This document shows positions 29,745 to 38,421 of a DNA stretch of 42,231 bases, one piece after another. The notes beneath the pieces are model-generated. The model saw nothing but the letters and a program-made list of their open reading frames with translations. It was not told the origin of the DNA and ran no database searches. Source of the DNA: Porticoccaceae bacterium (GTDB lineage Bacteria > Pseudomonadota > Gammaproteobacteria > Pseudomonadales > Porticoccaceae); contig JARGOV010000006.1 of assembly GCA_029212965.1 (NCBI GenBank), positions 53,303 to 95,533 of the forward strand, written 5' to 3'. The position numbers were made by a program, and so were the translations under genes. Position 1 is the first letter of the stretch. Every line of letters begins with the position of its first letter.

Positions 29745-31538
29745 TTAACATCTAATGCGTAGCATATCATTGCAGAAAATTTTCATAGCATCATGTTGCC
29801 AATTGCCAGTTAAAATACCAAAAATTCTTAATTTGCGTATGTTTTTATAGTACTCTATTTTTTTTAGTGTGTTGTTCTCTAGGGGGAAACGTCCGTCGGA
29901 GACGACAAGTATGTCGCTTTTTTCCCATCCTTCTTCAGTTTGTTTTTGCAGTGCCAGATTAATTACTTGGTGCAGGTCAGTGCCGCCATGGAATGAAAAC
30001 TGTAAAAACGCCAATAGCTCGGTCAGCCCCCCACAACGCAAATCGAGTTGGTGACAGGTGGTGTCTCGAGGGCCACTAAAGGAAAATAGGTGGCAGGGAC
30101 GCTGTTCACGATGGGCAATGTTTAGCGCTTCAAGAACGGCCGCTTTGGCAATGTACTCTGGCTCACCCTGCATTGACCCGGAGGTGTCGAGACAGACAAT
30201 AATGGGGCCTCGACCGAGGCTGGATTTATCCCTTTGCGCCTGACTATTGAGGGAGCCTCTTTTCATCAATGCCCCTTTGTTTTTCTCTCCAAGGCTATGC
30301 TTACCCCGGTGTTGATAGAGTAACAGTAAGCGCTCTGCACGCCTGGCATGCCAAAGCGTTTTCAATGTTGGGTGGCAGAGCAGGACCGTTTCTGAGGGCA
30401 GCATGCGGTTAATATCGTCACCGCGCTCGATGCCGTCCATTTCGAGGGTTTTACGTGGGACTTTCTTATGGCGCTGATTCTGTCCTTGGGCATTTGAAAG
30501 AATCTGCGTTTCAGCACGACGGCTTGCTGCGGCAAAATTGGCATCGCCGGCAATTTCCTCTTTACGCCCTAAGGCGTTAATAAAATGAATTAATTCGGGT
30601 TGCTCTTTAATGCGCTGGCGATAGCGGATAATGTCGCGCCATCCCTGAGAGCTAAGTAACCCCGTACTCAAGTCCCAGCCCCGCCCTGGGAGTTTTTTAA
30701 TTGCTGTGCTTTGCTGAGTGAGTGCAAGCCCAGTGGTGTTTTCTCGCTGTTTGTTTTTATGCGCTATTTCTTGTTCTAGCCTGCTCAGCAGCTGCCATTG
30801 ATTAGCGATACCCTGCCAACGCTGTTGCAGATTGTCGATAGCGTCTTTTCCAATGCTATCTTGTTTGTCATCGTGTGCCTCACCTTGCGGAAATGGTTCG
30901 CTGTGAGTTTGTTGTGTTTTAGTGTTGTTAGCATCATCTGTTGTATGAGCTGGACTTTGCAGGTTGGCAGTAGAAGGGGCGTGGTCGTGTTGAGCTAAGC
31001 CTTCAGGCCGGTTTTTAAGGTCTTTTGGCTGTCGAGTTTTTGTTTCTTTATTGTGCCCGCTATCGGGTGATGATGAGCTGTCATAGGAGCCGCTGCGGCT
31101 TGTCGGCATTTGTACGTGGTCTGCCAAGCCCTCTTCATCGCGAAAGGACGACGCTTTATCTTTGATGTTCTGGCGTTGCGCGAGCTTATCGTGAAATTTA
31201 TTCGCCGTTTTAGTGAGGTAGTCTTCGGCGCTACTAACACCCTCGCAAATATCTTTAAGCACGCTATCCGTAATATCTTCCTGGCCCCGGCAAAAGTCGG
31301 GCAGTTCGAGAGTTTCGATACGCATTAACAGTGTCTTGCACAGCGTTTTTTCTGGCCAACACAGGCTGTCCATTTCCGGTAACTCTCCGGAGAGAAGCTT
31401 TTCGCGCCATTGTAATATGCCCCGTGCCCGCGTCAGCAATGAGCCGTGAGTGTGGGTAATGACGACATCGTAGAGGGTGTCGGGTAGGGTATCGAGTGCG
31501 GAAAATTCTTGCTCAAGCTGGCCCAGATTAAGACGCAT
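29745..31538 (-). CDS. viaA: ViaA-like VWA-domain protein
   Basis: The C-terminal third is a von Willebrand A domain with an intact MIDAS: IIVCLDTSGSMQG (D-x-S-x-S), FHGGTDLHQV (Thr) and VVSDGRFP (Asp). Before it, GRGWDLSTGLL and a segment with EQPELIHFINALGRK match E. coli ViaA (GRLWDMSAGQLK, EQPELKRLAEQLGR) as I remember it, so this is the ViaA partner of the RavA-like ATPase encoded 22 bases upstream. At 597 aa it is about 110 residues longer than E. coli ViaA, mostly because of a low-complexity Ser/Asp/Gln/His/Lys-rich stretch around residues 130-230 that is probably disordered. It is the last gene of the nirB-to-viaA operon. A role in maturing or maintaining the nitrate reductase is inference from context. 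Confidence 0.85.
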   Translation of the reverse strand: MRLNLGQLEQEFSALDTLPDTLYDVVITHTHGSLLTRARGILQWREKLLSGELPEMDSLCWPEKTLCKTLLMRIETLELPDFCRGQEDITDSVLKDICEGVSSAEDYLTKTANKFHDKLAQRQNIKDKASSFRDEEGLADHVQMPTSRSGSYDSSSSPDSGHNKETKTRQPKDLKNRPEGLAQHDHAPSTANLQSPAHTTDDANNTKTQQTHSEPFPQGEAHDDKQDSIGKDAIDNLQQRWQGIANQWQLLSRLEQEIAHKNKQRENTTGLALTQQSTAIKKLPGRGWDLSTGLLSSQGWRDIIRYRQRIKEQPELIHFINALGRKEEIAGDANFAAASRRAETQILSNAQGQNQRHKKVPRKTLEMDGIERGDDINRMLPSETVLLCHPTLKTLWHARRAERLLLLYQHRGKHSLGEKNKGALMKRGSLNSQAQRDKSSLGRGPIIVCLDTSGSMQGEPEYIAKAAVLEALNIAHREQRPCHLFSFSGPRDTTCHQLDLRCGGLTELLAFLQFSFHGGTDLHQVINLALQKQTEEGWEKSDILVVSDGRFPLENNTLKKIEYYKNIRKLRIFGILTGNWQHDAMKIFCNDMLRIRC

Positions 31539-31560
31539 GTTAGTCTCTGAGTTAGCTCAG

Positions 31561-33183
31561 CTAGGCTGTTTTACTGCTTGAGTAAGTTGACGTTGATGTC
31601 GATTGGCGTGATGCCTTCCGCTTGCCAAGCTGCTGGTAGGCGGCAATAACGTTTTGCAGGCGGCGTTCAAAATTGGACACTTTTTGCAAATTATCACTCA
31701 AGACTTGTCTCGCGCTACCGAGCACAGAGGAGGTGATCCACAGGTGCTGGCCCAATGCTTGTTCAATGGCAGCGTCGCTGTGCTCCAGGCTGTTACGTAA
31801 AGTGGCTATGTCGGCGGCCAATTTTTTATTTTCATCGAGTCGGCCTTGAATAAAGGTGTCCGAGTGTACGGTGGGCTCCAAGCATGGCGGGTTTTGGTGG
31901 CGCAATATTAAGCGGTTGGCAGGGTGGGCAATATACTGGTCTATATGCTGCCAGTGGCCGTCGATATGACACTGCTGATAATGCTGGTCAAAAAACCTAT
32001 CACTCAACTCGCGCTTAGTATAACCCTGGTTGTCGTTGCTGCGGTCATCTTGATCGGGGGGTGATAAATACAGCGCCAGACCGTCGCGGTGGCGCCACTC
32101 TCGCTCGATCTCTGTGGTGGTTTTTTGGCCTTCGCGGTTGTAATAGAGGCGTTGACCTTTGTCGTTGTTGATTTGGGTTTGACTCTTTTGATCAGTTTGT
32201 AGGGTGCTTTCCCAGGTGGCGATTAATTTTTCCAGTCGCTCGGTTTTAAAGCCACTGCCAGCGCCAATTTGCGTGCTCAACCAACGCTCAATAATGGGCT
32301 GCTCGGCGGGTGTATTCCACAGGCAATGTTGCAGCAGGTAACAGTCCCATAGCGACACCTGTGTTGCGCTACCTGTTTTGCTCGGTGGCTCGCCATGGGT
32401 TTGGGCATTGGTGAAGGCGGCTACTTTTAATAGTTTGACGACCTTGCGCCAGCGCCGATCCGAGACCTCGATATTTTGTGTCGCGAGATAGAGGCGAAGG
32501 GCTTTAAGTAATGACAAGGCATCATCGGATAGTGACACCGTGCGCGCCGCTATTTGTAGGTTATCGACTTCGGCGTGACTTAAGCGATCCAGCAAATCGG
32601 GTTCGCGGCTTTGGTCATCGAGTTCTAGCAAAGCGACAAAGTTTTCGTCAGCGACCGACTCTACTGCGTGGCGGCAGATAAAGCGGTCATAGAGCGCTTG
32701 TAGTTCGTCGTCTTCGGGCAGCTCGTTGCTGGCACCGACAACGGAGATCAGGGGCACTTTTACCCGGCAATCACCGTTGTCAAACTCCCCTTCGTTGAGC
32801 AGCGTGAGTAAAGTGTTGAGTATGGCGCTATTGGCTTTGAATACTTCGTCGAGAAAGGCAATATTCGCCGTCGGCAGGTAGCGCTCGGTGAGGCGTTGAT
32901 AGCGATCACTTTCCAAGGCCTTAATCGATAGTGGCCCGAATAATTCGTCGGGTACCGAAAAACGCGTTAACAGGCGCTCGAAATAATGGCCCGGTTGAAA
33001 GGCTAAATGCAAGCGGCGGGCGAGCACACTTTTGGCCGTGCCGGGTGGCCCTATCAGCAGAGTGTGTTCACCACTGAGAGCGGCTAATAAGGTTAAGCGG
33101 GCCGCCGTCTCCCGCTCCAGTAAGCCACTTTCCATGCACCCCAGTAAGCGTTGTAGGCGCGCTTTTAGCGGATCTTTTTCCAA
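31561..33183 (-). CDS. ravA: RavA-like MoxR-family AAA+ ATPase
   Basis: The N-terminal AAA+ domain has Walker A IGPPGTAKSVLARRL (about residue 42), LLTRFSVPDELFGPLSI, Walker B NIAFLDEVFKANSAILNTLL, sensor-1 region VVGASNELPEDDELQALYDRF and the later SDRRWRKVVKLLKVAAF. These match the RavA subfamily of MoxR ATPases closely, including the PLSI-x-AL and SNELPE segments. The C-terminal part is divergent, charged, and ends in a Ser/Thr tail (STSTSTYSSSKTA). RavA and ViaA form a chaperone-like pair; in E. coli they have been linked to NADH dehydrogenase I and fumarate reductase. Here the gene overlaps the Fe-S/anchor fusion gene by 19 bases and precedes viaA, so it is embedded in the nitrate operon. 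Length is 540 aa versus 498 in E. coli. Confidence 0.87.
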   Translation of the reverse strand: MEKDPLKARLQRLLGCMESGLLERETAARLTLLAALSGEHTLLIGPPGTAKSVLARRLHLAFQPGHYFERLLTRFSVPDELFGPLSIKALESDRYQRLTERYLPTANIAFLDEVFKANSAILNTLLTLLNEGEFDNGDCRVKVPLISVVGASNELPEDDELQALYDRFICRHAVESVADENFVALLELDDQSREPDLLDRLSHAEVDNLQIAARTVSLSDDALSLLKALRLYLATQNIEVSDRRWRKVVKLLKVAAFTNAQTHGEPPSKTGSATQVSLWDCYLLQHCLWNTPAEQPIIERWLSTQIGAGSGFKTERLEKLIATWESTLQTDQKSQTQINNDKGQRLYYNREGQKTTTEIEREWRHRDGLALYLSPPDQDDRSNDNQGYTKRELSDRFFDQHYQQCHIDGHWQHIDQYIAHPANRLILRHQNPPCLEPTVHSDTFIQGRLDENKKLAADIATLRNSLEHSDAAIEQALGQHLWITSSVLGSARQVLSDNLQKVSNFERRLQNVIAAYQQLGKRKASRQSTSTSTYSSSKTA

Positions 33184-35084
33184 ACTACAATATCCTTGAT
33201 ATGGCGGTACAAAGTGCTCGGGCTGGTGGTGCGAATCGTCTCAAGTAGTTCGTCGAGCTTAAACTTGCCATGCAGTTCACGCACCACGCCAACTTGCTCC
33301 ATATCGACCAGACCCGATTCTCGGGCGTGCTCTTCAAAGGCTTTGTTCTTCCAGAAAAAGGCACCGGGCATGGTGGTGGGTATCACCAGCACAAAGAACA
33401 GCGAGCGGCTTATGGCACCAGCGCTTATCATCAATAGTGCCAATGTCCACCAGGCGGTGAAAGCCAGGTTGCCACCGGGGGCAGTGACGAGCAAGAGCAA
33501 GGCCGTGGCGAAGCTCAGGCCGAGTAAGACATTGCGGGTGATCCAGGCCTTGCCATATTGCGTGGTCTGTAAATACCAAGAGGCTGCGCCTTCATTTTCA
33601 AGGCTGCCCATGGCGCGGCTGTGGGCGATATGGCCGATCAGTTCAAGGCCAAGGCCGAGGGCAATCAGTACCATTAAAGGGCTGGCCAATGCCAACAGGG
33701 CTTGCTCGTTACTGATTAAGGGCAAGCTAATAAGACCTGTCAGCAGCGCGCCAAAACTGACGGTGTTGCCAAAAAACGCGCTACCGGTCTGCCAGTGATC
33801 CCAGAAGGGTCGGGCCTTAATGCGGTAGATCTTGTACATGTAATAGAGACCAATAAGACCGCTAAGGGCGCCGAGCACACCTGAGGCATTGGCGAGAAAG
33901 TTGAACAGCGTATTGTCAAAAATGGAGAAAAAGCCATAGGCCATCAAAAAGGTATAGAACCCTGAGACGCCGGCAATTTCGCGACTCAGCGGCGATAGGC
34001 GCAGGTTATTAAAGCCCCGGTAAAAACGATGGGGTTTACCCAGGTGCATGTTCAGCTTGAAAAGGCCGTAAGTGAGCAGGCTAAACATAATACCCAGTAG
34101 GGGGAGTTTGACGGCGCTGCTATTGAGGGCACTTAACGCCTCAATATTGATCAGGCCGGCGCTGACAATGATTAAAAAAGCGCCGAGCACTGCTTGGGTA
34201 CTGAGGGTAAAAATGACGTGGGCACTTTCGTGTGAAGTGAGTAGCTTGCGCCAGTTAAAGTGCTTCTTGTCACCACTTTTTTTGTCGACCTTGGGCTTGA
34301 AAATACCGACGCTATCGTCTTTGTGGTATTTCATGGGCATGGCGTCAGTGCGGGTCATTTCCCGGTGAGTCGAGCGGGTCTGTTGAAAACGAATGTTGGG
34401 TTGGGTGATGTCGGTGGTGGGGAAACCGGGAATCGCCGTTTTTGCCTCAATGCGATTTTCGGGAATATTTTCGACCACGCCAAAATCCAGCGCGTTACCC
34501 AAACAGGCCGAGACACAGGCGGGCTTAAGGCCGACTTCAAGGCGGTCAACACACATATTACATTTGGTGACCTGCCCTTTGACGGGGTCGAGCTGGGGTG
34601 CGTTATAGGGGCAGACCCAGGTGCAGTAACCACAGCCAAAACAAATATCAGGGTCTTGCAGCACGGCGCCGTATTCGGCGTACTTGGTGTAGGCGCGCGT
34701 GGGACAGCCTTTCAAGCACACCGGATCGTCGCAGTGGTTGCAGGCCATGGAAATATTGATGCGCTGGTAGTCCGGGTAGGTGCCGCCCTCGACAAAGCCC
34801 ACCGAGCGGAAGGCAATATGGGCGGGGTTGTCGTTCTTTTCACTACAGGCCGCTTCGCAGGCATGGCAGCCGATGCAGTTGTCGGCGTTGAGAAAAAACC
34901 CGTGCTGCTTGTAACGGTTGGGGTTGTCGCCAATGCCGGGGTCACCATTGATGTTTAAACTCTGGCAGTGCAGCTCACTGTCTTCATCGATTAAATCAAT
35001 TAAATTGCCGTGTTGGTTTACCGCTTTGGTTTCTTTATCCCAAAGGAAGCTGTATTCGGGTTCGTCACTGCGTACGTCTAACAT
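33165..35084 (-). CDS. Four-[4Fe-4S] ferredoxin subunit fused to DmsC-type membrane anchor
   Basis: The N-terminal ferredoxin part has sixteen Cys in four clusters: CIGCHACEAAC (from Cys70), CNHCDDPVCLKGCP, CFGCGYCTWVCP and CNMCVDRLEVGLKPACVSAC, as in DmsB/NrfC subunits. After a linker (about residues 215-285) comes a polytopic anchor of roughly eight helices resembling DmsC (HVIFTLSTQAVLGAFLIIVSAG, GKPHRFYRGFNNLRLSPLSRE, SRAMGSLENEG, LEL-IGH). A charged tail of about 60 residues follows. It is 639 aa, equal to DmsB plus DmsC in one chain. It probably carries electrons from quinol to the NasA protein encoded 63 bases upstream. The first 60 residues precede the first cluster and are an extension. 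No signal peptide or Tat motif is seen, so the ferredoxin domain should face the cytoplasm. Confidence 0.88.
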   Translation of the reverse strand: MLDVRSDEPEYSFLWDKETKAVNQHGNLIDLIDEDSELHCQSLNINGDPGIGDNPNRYKQHGFFLNADNCIGCHACEAACSEKNDNPAHIAFRSVGFVEGGTYPDYQRINISMACNHCDDPVCLKGCPTRAYTKYAEYGAVLQDPDICFGCGYCTWVCPYNAPQLDPVKGQVTKCNMCVDRLEVGLKPACVSACLGNALDFGVVENIPENRIEAKTAIPGFPTTDITQPNIRFQQTRSTHREMTRTDAMPMKYHKDDSVGIFKPKVDKKSGDKKHFNWRKLLTSHESAHVIFTLSTQAVLGAFLIIVSAGLINIEALSALNSSAVKLPLLGIMFSLLTYGLFKLNMHLGKPHRFYRGFNNLRLSPLSREIAGVSGFYTFLMAYGFFSIFDNTLFNFLANASGVLGALSGLIGLYYMYKIYRIKARPFWDHWQTGSAFFGNTVSFGALLTGLISLPLISNEQALLALASPLMVLIALGLGLELIGHIAHSRAMGSLENEGAASWYLQTTQYGKAWITRNVLLGLSFATALLLLVTAPGGNLAFTAWWTLALLMISAGAISRSLFFVLVIPTTMPGAFFWKNKAFEEHARESGLVDMEQVGVVRELHGKFKLDELLETIRTTSPSTLYRHIKDIVVWKKIR

Positions 35085-35147
35085 AGGGGCCTTGAAACCT
35101 TAGAGTTGATGGACGTTATTAACAACATAAAAATCAGAGCGGGGTGC

Positions 35148-37352
35148 TTAAAATGCCCGGCGCTCGCGACTCATTTGTGCCGCTGCTTGTTGATCGGCAA
35201 TCGGTTCAATCATCACTGCCGACTGCTTGTAGGCGGGCTGGCGTGAGTGGGGGTCGAGCAAACCAAGAGTTAAGCGGTTAACACAGTCGAAAAAGTGAAA
35301 GGGAATAAACACCATGTCCTTGGGGACGCGTTGGGTGCACATGGCCATAACAATGGCATCGCCACGACGGGACACACAACGCACATAGTCCTGATGTTGA
35401 ATGCCCAGTTCTCGGGCGGCATCGGGGTTAATTTCCATAAAGGGAATGGGGCTGTACTTGTTGTTGTTGCCGATTTTTCCGGTCTTGGTGCGGGTGTGAA
35501 AGTGCTCGACAAGGCGACCAGTATTGAGCCAGTAGGGGTATTTCTCATCGGGTACTTCATTGTTATCGATAAACGGTAGGGGTACTAATTTGGCCATGCC
35601 ATCGGCAAAGGAGAAAGTACCGTTTTCCGTGTAGAGCCGCTTGCCACCTTGTAGCGGTTCTTCGCCGCGCTCCGCTTCCTCTGCGGTATAGGGCCATTGA
35701 ATGCCGCGCTTTTCTTCAATCAGGTCGTGACTCATGCCAGAGATATCCAGCAAACGGCCTTTGGAAAGCGACTTCATTTCTTCGAAAACAGCAGCCGGCT
35801 TGTCGGGAAAGTTCATCTTGGCCGACTGCTCAAACCGTTGCGCCAAGGCGTTAAAAATCGCCAAATCAGATTTCGACTCACCCGGTGCATCGGTGGCCTT
35901 GCGCACGATGTTGACGCGCCGTTCGGTATTGGTAAATACGCCCTCTTTCTCCGCCCAGGTGGCTGCGGGTAAATAGAGGTGGGCGTATTGTACTGTCTCG
36001 ACATCGGCATAGGAGTCTTGCACCACGAGGAAGTCGAGCTTTTCAAGGGTTTTGCGGATGCGCGCGGTATTGGGTAGCGAGGTCATGGGGTTAGTGGCCA
36101 CCAACCACAGGCCCTTGATTTCACCCAGCTCAATGGCAGGGAAAATATCGGTTTCGGCAAGGCCGCGCTTTTTCGGGAAAAACTCAGGGTCGACATTCCA
36201 GTACTTGGCAATATCTTCTCTATCTTGGGGGTTTTCTAACGCGCGATAGCCGGGCAAGCCTGAACATGAGGACCACTCTCGCGTGCCCATGGCATTGCAC
36301 TGCCCAGTAATTGACAGGCTGGTGCCACCGGGCTTGCCAATATTGCCGGTGAGTAAATTGATGTTGTTGATACCGACCACACCGTCAGAACCATGGGTAC
36401 TTTGGTTGATGCCCATGGTCCAGATACTCATGGCGGCATCGGCCTTGGCGTAAATGCGTGCGACGTTACGAATGGTGTCGGGGTCGATACCGCACACCTT
36501 AGAGGCACTGTCGGGGTCAAATTTGGCGACTTCACTCTCGAGCTGCTCAAGGCCGACGGTGTTAGCTTCGATATAGGCGCGATCTTCCAGACCCTCGTCG
36601 AGAATGACATGCATTATTGCGTTTTGCAGTACGACATCAGTGCCGGGCGTGACGGCGAGGTGGATATCGGCATTTTGCGCCAGCATAGTGACCCTGGGGT
36701 CGACCACGATGAGGGGGAAGTGGCGTTTTTCCTGGGCCTCTTTCATGCGCCAGTAAATAATGGGGTGTTGCTCGGGCAGGTTCGAGCCCCAAGCCATCAA
36801 GACATCGGTATGGTCAAAATCTTCATAGCTACCGGGGGGGCCGTCAGAGCCAAAAGAGCGCTTGTAGCCCGATACTGCCGAGGCCATACACAGGGTGGTA
36901 TTGCCGTCGTAATTATTAGTGCCAATGACGCCGCGTGTGAGTTTCCCCAGGGTGTAAAATTCTTCGGTCAGCAATTGTCCGGTGGAGACAATGGCAAAAG
37001 AATCGCGGCCGTGTTTTTGCTGAATATCACGGATTTTATCCGCCATGGTGTCGAGGGCGTCATCCCAGCTGGTTTCACGATAAGCCTCGCCAATTTGCTC
37101 GCGTATGATCGGCTTGTCACCACGACCGGCCGAATCAAACAGCTCGTGCTCGAAAATACCTTTTACGCAGAGTTTGCCACGGTTAACATCGGCACCACCC
37201 ACGCCTCGGGAACCGACAATTTTGCCCTCGGCGTTTTTGCCGATCTCAATTGAACAGCCCACTGAACAATAACCACAGGTGGAATAAGTCCACTCGGTGA
37301 TTTTTTTGTCGACCATGACAATAGGGTTTTTTGTATTGCGTCCAAGGAGCAT
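35148..37352 (-). CDS. nasA: Assimilatory nitrate reductase catalytic subunit (molybdopterin)
   Basis: This member of the DMSO-reductase superfamily reduces nitrate to nitrite. Residues 26-62 hold the [4Fe-4S] ligands (CGYCSVGC and KLCVKG). Cys155 in NTTLCMASAV is the molybdenum ligand expected of NapA/Nas/NarB enzymes. Other motifs: DVLMAWGSNLPEQHPI, VVDPRVTMLAQNADIHLAV, MGINQSTHGSDGVVGINNINLLTGNIGKPGG, LPAATWAEKEGVFTNTERRVN and the C-terminal NTGRLVEHFHTRTKTG with NPDAARELGI. At 734 aa it lacks the extra C-terminal [2Fe-2S] domain of Klebsiella-type NasA (about 866 aa), so it needs an external electron donor, most likely the following Fe-S/anchor fusion. There is no Tat signal. ATG 37352 has AAAGG 9 bases upstream; the phzF-like gene ends 142 bases before. 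Confidence 0.93.
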   Translation of the reverse strand: MLLGRNTKNPIVMVDKKITEWTYSTCGYCSVGCSIEIGKNAEGKIVGSRGVGGADVNRGKLCVKGIFEHELFDSAGRGDKPIIREQIGEAYRETSWDDALDTMADKIRDIQQKHGRDSFAIVSTGQLLTEEFYTLGKLTRGVIGTNNYDGNTTLCMASAVSGYKRSFGSDGPPGSYEDFDHTDVLMAWGSNLPEQHPIIYWRMKEAQEKRHFPLIVVDPRVTMLAQNADIHLAVTPGTDVVLQNAIMHVILDEGLEDRAYIEANTVGLEQLESEVAKFDPDSASKVCGIDPDTIRNVARIYAKADAAMSIWTMGINQSTHGSDGVVGINNINLLTGNIGKPGGTSLSITGQCNAMGTREWSSCSGLPGYRALENPQDREDIAKYWNVDPEFFPKKRGLAETDIFPAIELGEIKGLWLVATNPMTSLPNTARIRKTLEKLDFLVVQDSYADVETVQYAHLYLPAATWAEKEGVFTNTERRVNIVRKATDAPGESKSDLAIFNALAQRFEQSAKMNFPDKPAAVFEEMKSLSKGRLLDISGMSHDLIEEKRGIQWPYTAEEAERGEEPLQGGKRLYTENGTFSFADGMAKLVPLPFIDNNEVPDEKYPYWLNTGRLVEHFHTRTKTGKIGNNNKYSPIPFMEINPDAARELGIQHQDYVRCVSRRGDAIVMAMCTQRVPKDMVFIPFHFFDCVNRLTLGLLDPHSRQPAYKQSAVMIEPIADQQAAAQMSRERRAF

Positions 37353-37419
37353 GTGATTAAACCTTTCAAAGCAAAGAAAATTTACCTAATAAAATAAATA
37401 ATATGCCAAGCCAGAACCC

Positions 37420-37432
37420 CGCTGTAGCAGCG
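37420..37432 (-). other. Small hairpin in the phzF-nasA spacer
   Basis: CGCTG-TAG-CAGCG gives a 5-bp GC-rich stem, which can extend loosely to outer CCAG/CTGG arms. It lies about 70 bases upstream of nasA on the transcribed strand. It is not followed by a T-run, so it is not a clear terminator. It might stabilise mRNA ends or act in a leader; this is weak evidence. Confidence 0.3.
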
Positions 37433-37494
37433 CTGGATTGTTAATGTGCCGGCCTTTAACGATCAACTTGCTCGGAATTGCATGCATAACGTTA

Positions 37495-38406
37495 TTAAGG
37501 CATCAGCAGACTATTTTTACTAACCAGTACGACATTGCCACCCACCCGTAGTGTGGTAGGTTTATTGGCGTGATTGTCCATTTCAATAGCCAGTACACTG
37601 CGCCGGGTTTCGGGGGTGCCTCTGTCGATAATAAAGGTGTAAGTCCCCTCACGAATAGCATCATGTGAGCCGAGGTAGCCGGTAAAACACGACATTGCAG
37701 AGCCGATAGGTGGATCTTCATGCACGCCGATGCTGGGGCCTAAAAGGCGGGCATGGAAGTCGGTATCGCTGTTGTCGGTTTTATTACTAAACACCAGTAT
37801 TTCCTGGGCAGCCATGGCTGGCGCACTCGACTGGCTCCAGGCCTTCATGTCGAAGCGCGCCTTGCGCACGGCAGCCTGGGAGGTCAGTGGTAGAATTAAA
37901 TAGGGTAGGTCAATAGACACCAAGCGAGTTTGAAAGGTGCGGGTGTCGATATCACTTTCGTCAATGGATAGCAGAGCGGCAAGCTCACTAGCACGGGGTG
38001 TATAGCGGTCGACCACCGGGTCGCTGGACAGGGTGAACTGTACAAACAAAGGCTCGCCTTCAGTTTGCTCAATGTTAACGTTCAAGTCACCGGTCTTTTG
38101 TTGAAAACAAGCCGTAGCTTTGCCGTTGTTGAGGGTAATGAGCCCTTCTTCAACCAGGGCTTTAGCGGTGGCGAGTACCGGGTGGCCCGCAAAACTGACT
38201 TCTTTAAGCGGTGTGAAGATACGCAGCTTAAAGTGATTGTCCTGTTCACCGGGGCTGACAAAAACGGTTTCCGAAAGATTTAGTTCTCTGGCAATCAGCG
38301 ACATTTGCTGGTCGTCAATCTTTGCCGCAGCGGGAAAGACGGCAATTTGTGCACCTTGAAAAAGGGTTTGGGTAAAAACATCAGCAGTGTAAAAAGTATG
38401 AGACAT
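37495..38406 (-). CDS. PhzF-family isomerase-like protein
   Basis: PhzF proteins have a two-lobed diaminopimelate-epimerase-like fold and catalyse isomerisations of small amino or aromatic acids; many have no known substrate. The beginning FYTADVFTQTLFQGAQIAVFP is typical, the catalytic Glu is present in LNLSETVFVSP (about residue 47), followed by LRIFTPLKEVSFAGHPVLATA and the C-terminal EDPPIGSAMSCFTGYL (usually EDPATGSA). Length is 303 aa. It sits between nirD (15 bases upstream) and nasA, on the same strand, so it appears to be part of the nitrate assimilation operon. This is not a standard component. Its reaction cannot be inferred from the sequence. Confidence 0.88.
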   Translation of the reverse strand: MSHTFYTADVFTQTLFQGAQIAVFPAAAKIDDQQMSLIARELNLSETVFVSPGEQDNHFKLRIFTPLKEVSFAGHPVLATAKALVEEGLITLNNGKATACFQQKTGDLNVNIEQTEGEPLFVQFTLSSDPVVDRYTPRASELAALLSIDESDIDTRTFQTRLVSIDLPYLILPLTSQAAVRKARFDMKAWSQSSAPAMAAQEILVFSNKTDNSDTDFHARLLGPSIGVHEDPPIGSAMSCFTGYLGSHDAIREGTYTFIIDRGTPETRRSVLAIEMDNHANKPTTLRVGGNVVLVSKNSLLMP

Positions 38407-38421
38407 AGCAGAATCCTTGGC

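Noticed and set aside
34260-34958. 232-aa + strand ORF opposite the Fe-S/anchor fusion
   Set aside because: Antisense to the cysteine-rich ferredoxin part; composition (Val/Gly/Ala-rich, no motifs) fits a shadow frame.
36393-37253. 286-aa + strand ORF opposite nasA
   Set aside because: It lies wholly antisense to a well-conserved molybdopterin enzyme, has no recognisable domain, and reads like the shadow of a high-G+C gene.
37353-37494. Separate sigma-54 promoter or NasT-type leader before nasA
   Set aside because: A CGGCAC half-site on the minus strand lacks the -12 GC at the correct spacing, and the one short hairpin is not followed by a terminator-like T-run.
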